A stretch of DNA of 64,000 nucleotides from Altererythrobacter epoxidivorans (GTDB lineage Bacteria > Pseudomonadota > Alphaproteobacteria > Sphingomonadales > Sphingomonadaceae), in NCBI RefSeq assembly GCF_001281485.1, contig NZ_CP012669.1, forward strand, positions 1,550,001 to 1,614,000, written 5' to 3'. How positions within the stretch are numbered: the stretch's first letter is position 1; each line of letters begins with the position of its first letter. The position numbers and the translations under genes were made by a program. The notes under the pieces were generated by a model, which had not been told where the DNA came from, made no database searches, and saw only the letters and a list, made by a program, of their open reading frames with translations. Of this stretch, positions 62,710-64,000 are shown piece after piece.

Positions 62710-64000
62710 ATGCATCGTTTCCTTACATTGATAGCGCTGGCGCTGGCCTTCGCCCTACCCGCCCCTGCAAAGGCCGACCCTGCCGATATCGACGCTGCGG
62801 CGCGAGGCGTGGTGCGCGTCGTGATCATCGGCTCAGACGGGCAGGAGGTCTTCCCGGTGAGCCACGGCAGCGGTTTTGCAGTGACCCCGACGAAGATCGT
62901 GACCAACGCCCATGTCGTGCGCGAGGCGCTGCTGGACGATACGCTACGCATCGGGATCGTCCCGAGCGAAGGGGACGAAGCCGCCTATGGCAAGGCGATT
63001 TCGGTCAGCCCGCGCAACGATCTTGCCATCATCGAGATCACCGACGGCAGTCTGCGCCTGCCTCCGCTGACCTTCGCCGGGACCCGCGCAGGCGACATGG
63101 GAGAGGTATCGGCTGTCGGCTATCCGATGAATGTCGACCGGGCGCAGGGTCTCGATATCGGCGATATCTTCCGGGCCCAGCCGCCTGTGAAGAGCCGCGG
63201 CTTCCTGTCGGGAGCGCGGCCCAGCCGCCAGTTCGACACGATCCTCCACACTGCCCCGATCGCTCGCGGCAATTCGGGTGGGCCGCTGCTCGACGCGTGT
63301 GGCCGCGTATTGGGCGTCAACAGTTTCGGCGCCGACTCCGACGGTTCGGATGCGGAGTTCTATTTCGCAGTTTCCGACAAGGAGATCCTGCCCTTCCTCG
63401 AGGCGAATGATATCGAGCCGCGGACGAACGCGCTCCCCTGCCGCAGCATCGACGACCTCGACGCAGCCGAACGCACCCGCCTCGAACAGCAACGTGCAGA
63501 AGCCCGCGACCGTTTGGAAGCTCGTGAAAGCGAATTGCGGGAGAAGCGCGACCGCGCCCGCTTCGAGGCGCAACTGGCGGTGATGGACGAGCGCGAGAAC
63601 GCCATGGCTCTTGCGCTGATCCTGCTGATGGTTGCGGCAGCGGCAGGCTATGTCGGTATGCAGGCGCGAGAACAGGAAGGCGGCGAGCGCCGCGCCATGA
63701 TCGCATTCGGCGTCGCCGGCGCGGCATTCCTGGGCGCGTTGCTGCTGTGGATTTCGCGACCGGGTCTCGACGAGATCGACCGGCGCGTCGCCGCTGCGAC
63801 CGGGCAGACGGAAGGGCAGGAGAAAGACGAGCCGGCTTCCAATGCGAGCGACGGGACATTGCTCTGCACCCTGGTCCCGGAACGCAGCCGGGTGACCAGC
63901 GCGCGCACCGACGACCTGGAGTTCGAATGGGCAGCGGACGGCTGCGTCAACGAACGCACGCAATATGGCTATCTCAATGGAGATTGGAGCCGTGTGCTGG
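62710..64000 (+). CDS. Trypsin-like serine protease with C-terminal membrane helices (3' end outside window)
   Basis: Partial, 430 codons visible, no stop before 64000. Signal peptide MHRFLTLIALALAFALPAPAKA; S1C triad His68 (TNAHVV), Asp104 (RNDLAII), Ser189 (ARGNSGGPLL), so a Deg/HtrA-type peptidase. No PDZ seen; instead a charged coiled-coil of about 265-305, then two hydrophobic segments (AMALALILLMVAAAAGYVGM; MIAFGVAGAAFLGALLLW). Periplasmic quality control is likely. Divergent from ada. Confidence 0.9.
   Translation, partial: MHRFLTLIALALAFALPAPAKADPADIDAAARGVVRVVIIGSDGQEVFPVSHGSGFAVTPTKIVTNAHVVREALLDDTLRIGIVPSEGDEAAYGKAISVSPRNDLAIIEITDGSLRLPPLTFAGTRAGDMGEVSAVGYPMNVDRAQGLDIGDIFRAQPPVKSRGFLSGARPSRQFDTILHTAPIARGNSGGPLLDACGRVLGVNSFGADSDGSDAEFYFAVSDKEILPFLEANDIEPRTNALPCRSIDDLDAAERTRLEQQRAEARDRLEARESELREKRDRARFEAQLAVMDERENAMALALILLMVAAAAGYVGMQAREQEGGERRAMIAFGVAGAAFLGALLLWISRPGLDEIDRRVAAATGQTEGQEKDEPASNASDGTLLCTLVPERSRVTSARTDDLEFEWAADGCVNERTQYGYLNGDWSRVL

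Noticed and set aside
62944..63963. 339-codon minus-strand frame
   Set aside because: Antisense to the terminal protease, whose triad is clear.
1..64000. CRISPR arrays, insertion sequences, prophage
   Set aside because: No spaced direct repeats, transposase motifs or phage structural genes seen.

Overview
This GC-rich 64 kb window (about 65% in ordinary genes by hand count of sample lines) looks like ordinary chromosome of an alphaproteobacterium, most likely Sphingomonadales and probably the Erythrobacteraceae. The pointers are a MucR/Ros regulator next to a Fur/Mur protein that lacks the CxxC zinc site, the rpmF-plsX-fabH-ihfA-merR block, the mutY-DUF721-DsbA-DsbA-smc block, DUF1489, class II DAHP synthase, EgtB/EgtD and CobT. 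The taxon is inferred from gene families and order only. I see no prophage, insertion sequence, CRISPR array, rRNA operon or conjugative module. There is one tRNA gene (Gln, UUG).

Layout. 1-2.5 kb: tail of an unidentified gene, a structured leader with a tiny ORF and terminator, then ilvE and trhO. 2.5-7.5 kb: a GST, NAD synthetase with an unusual HTH-like N-terminal extension, topoisomerase IB and a YghU-type GST. 7.5-16.4 kb: tRNA-Gln, an aspartic protease, egtB-egtD, a diguanylate cyclase, DAHP synthase and a large M16 peptidase. 16.4-20.7 kb: nfuA, a RutE-type nitroreductase, tsaB-rimI, mucR, fur and plsC. 20.7-28 kb, mostly minus strand: LysR, corC, ybeY, phoH, a lipoprotein, miaB, two small unknowns and a cyclophilin. 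28-36 kb: mgtE, DUF1489, a DsbA/FrnE protein, nudC, a serine hydrolase, mutY, a DciA-like protein and two secreted DsbA-like proteins. 36-43.5 kb: smc, a low-GC methyltransferase, merR, ihfA, fabH, plsX and rpmF. 43.7-51.5 kb: MAPEG, an MBL hydrolase, a LexA-like S24 repressor with tandem operators opposite two unknown small genes, a 2-hydroxyacid dehydrogenase, a RES-domain protein, cysS, two secreted unknowns and a nitroreductase. 51.5-64 kb: cobT, transaldolase/FSA, DUF4197, priA, divergent hxlR/azoR followed by an iron-sulfur photolyase and a GST, a CPBP protease, ada, and a truncated trypsin-like protease.

The clearest theme is redox and electrophile defence: three GSTs, MAPEG, ergothioneine synthesis, two nitroreductases, an azoreductase under a probable thiol-sensing HxlR regulator, several DsbA-like proteins, and DNA-repair genes (photolyase, Ada, MutY). 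The most unusual items are (1) the leader before ilvE, whose 15-nt Shine-Dalgarno tract fully complements the 3' end of 16S rRNA and is followed by an 18-residue ORF, a hairpin and a strong terminator; (2) the HTH-NadE fusion with a palindrome at its start; (3) the S24 repressor/small-protein divergon at 44.9-46.7 kb; and (4) the hxlR-azoR-photolyase-GST unit. Several convergent gene pairs end in overlapping stop codons, so the genome is compact.
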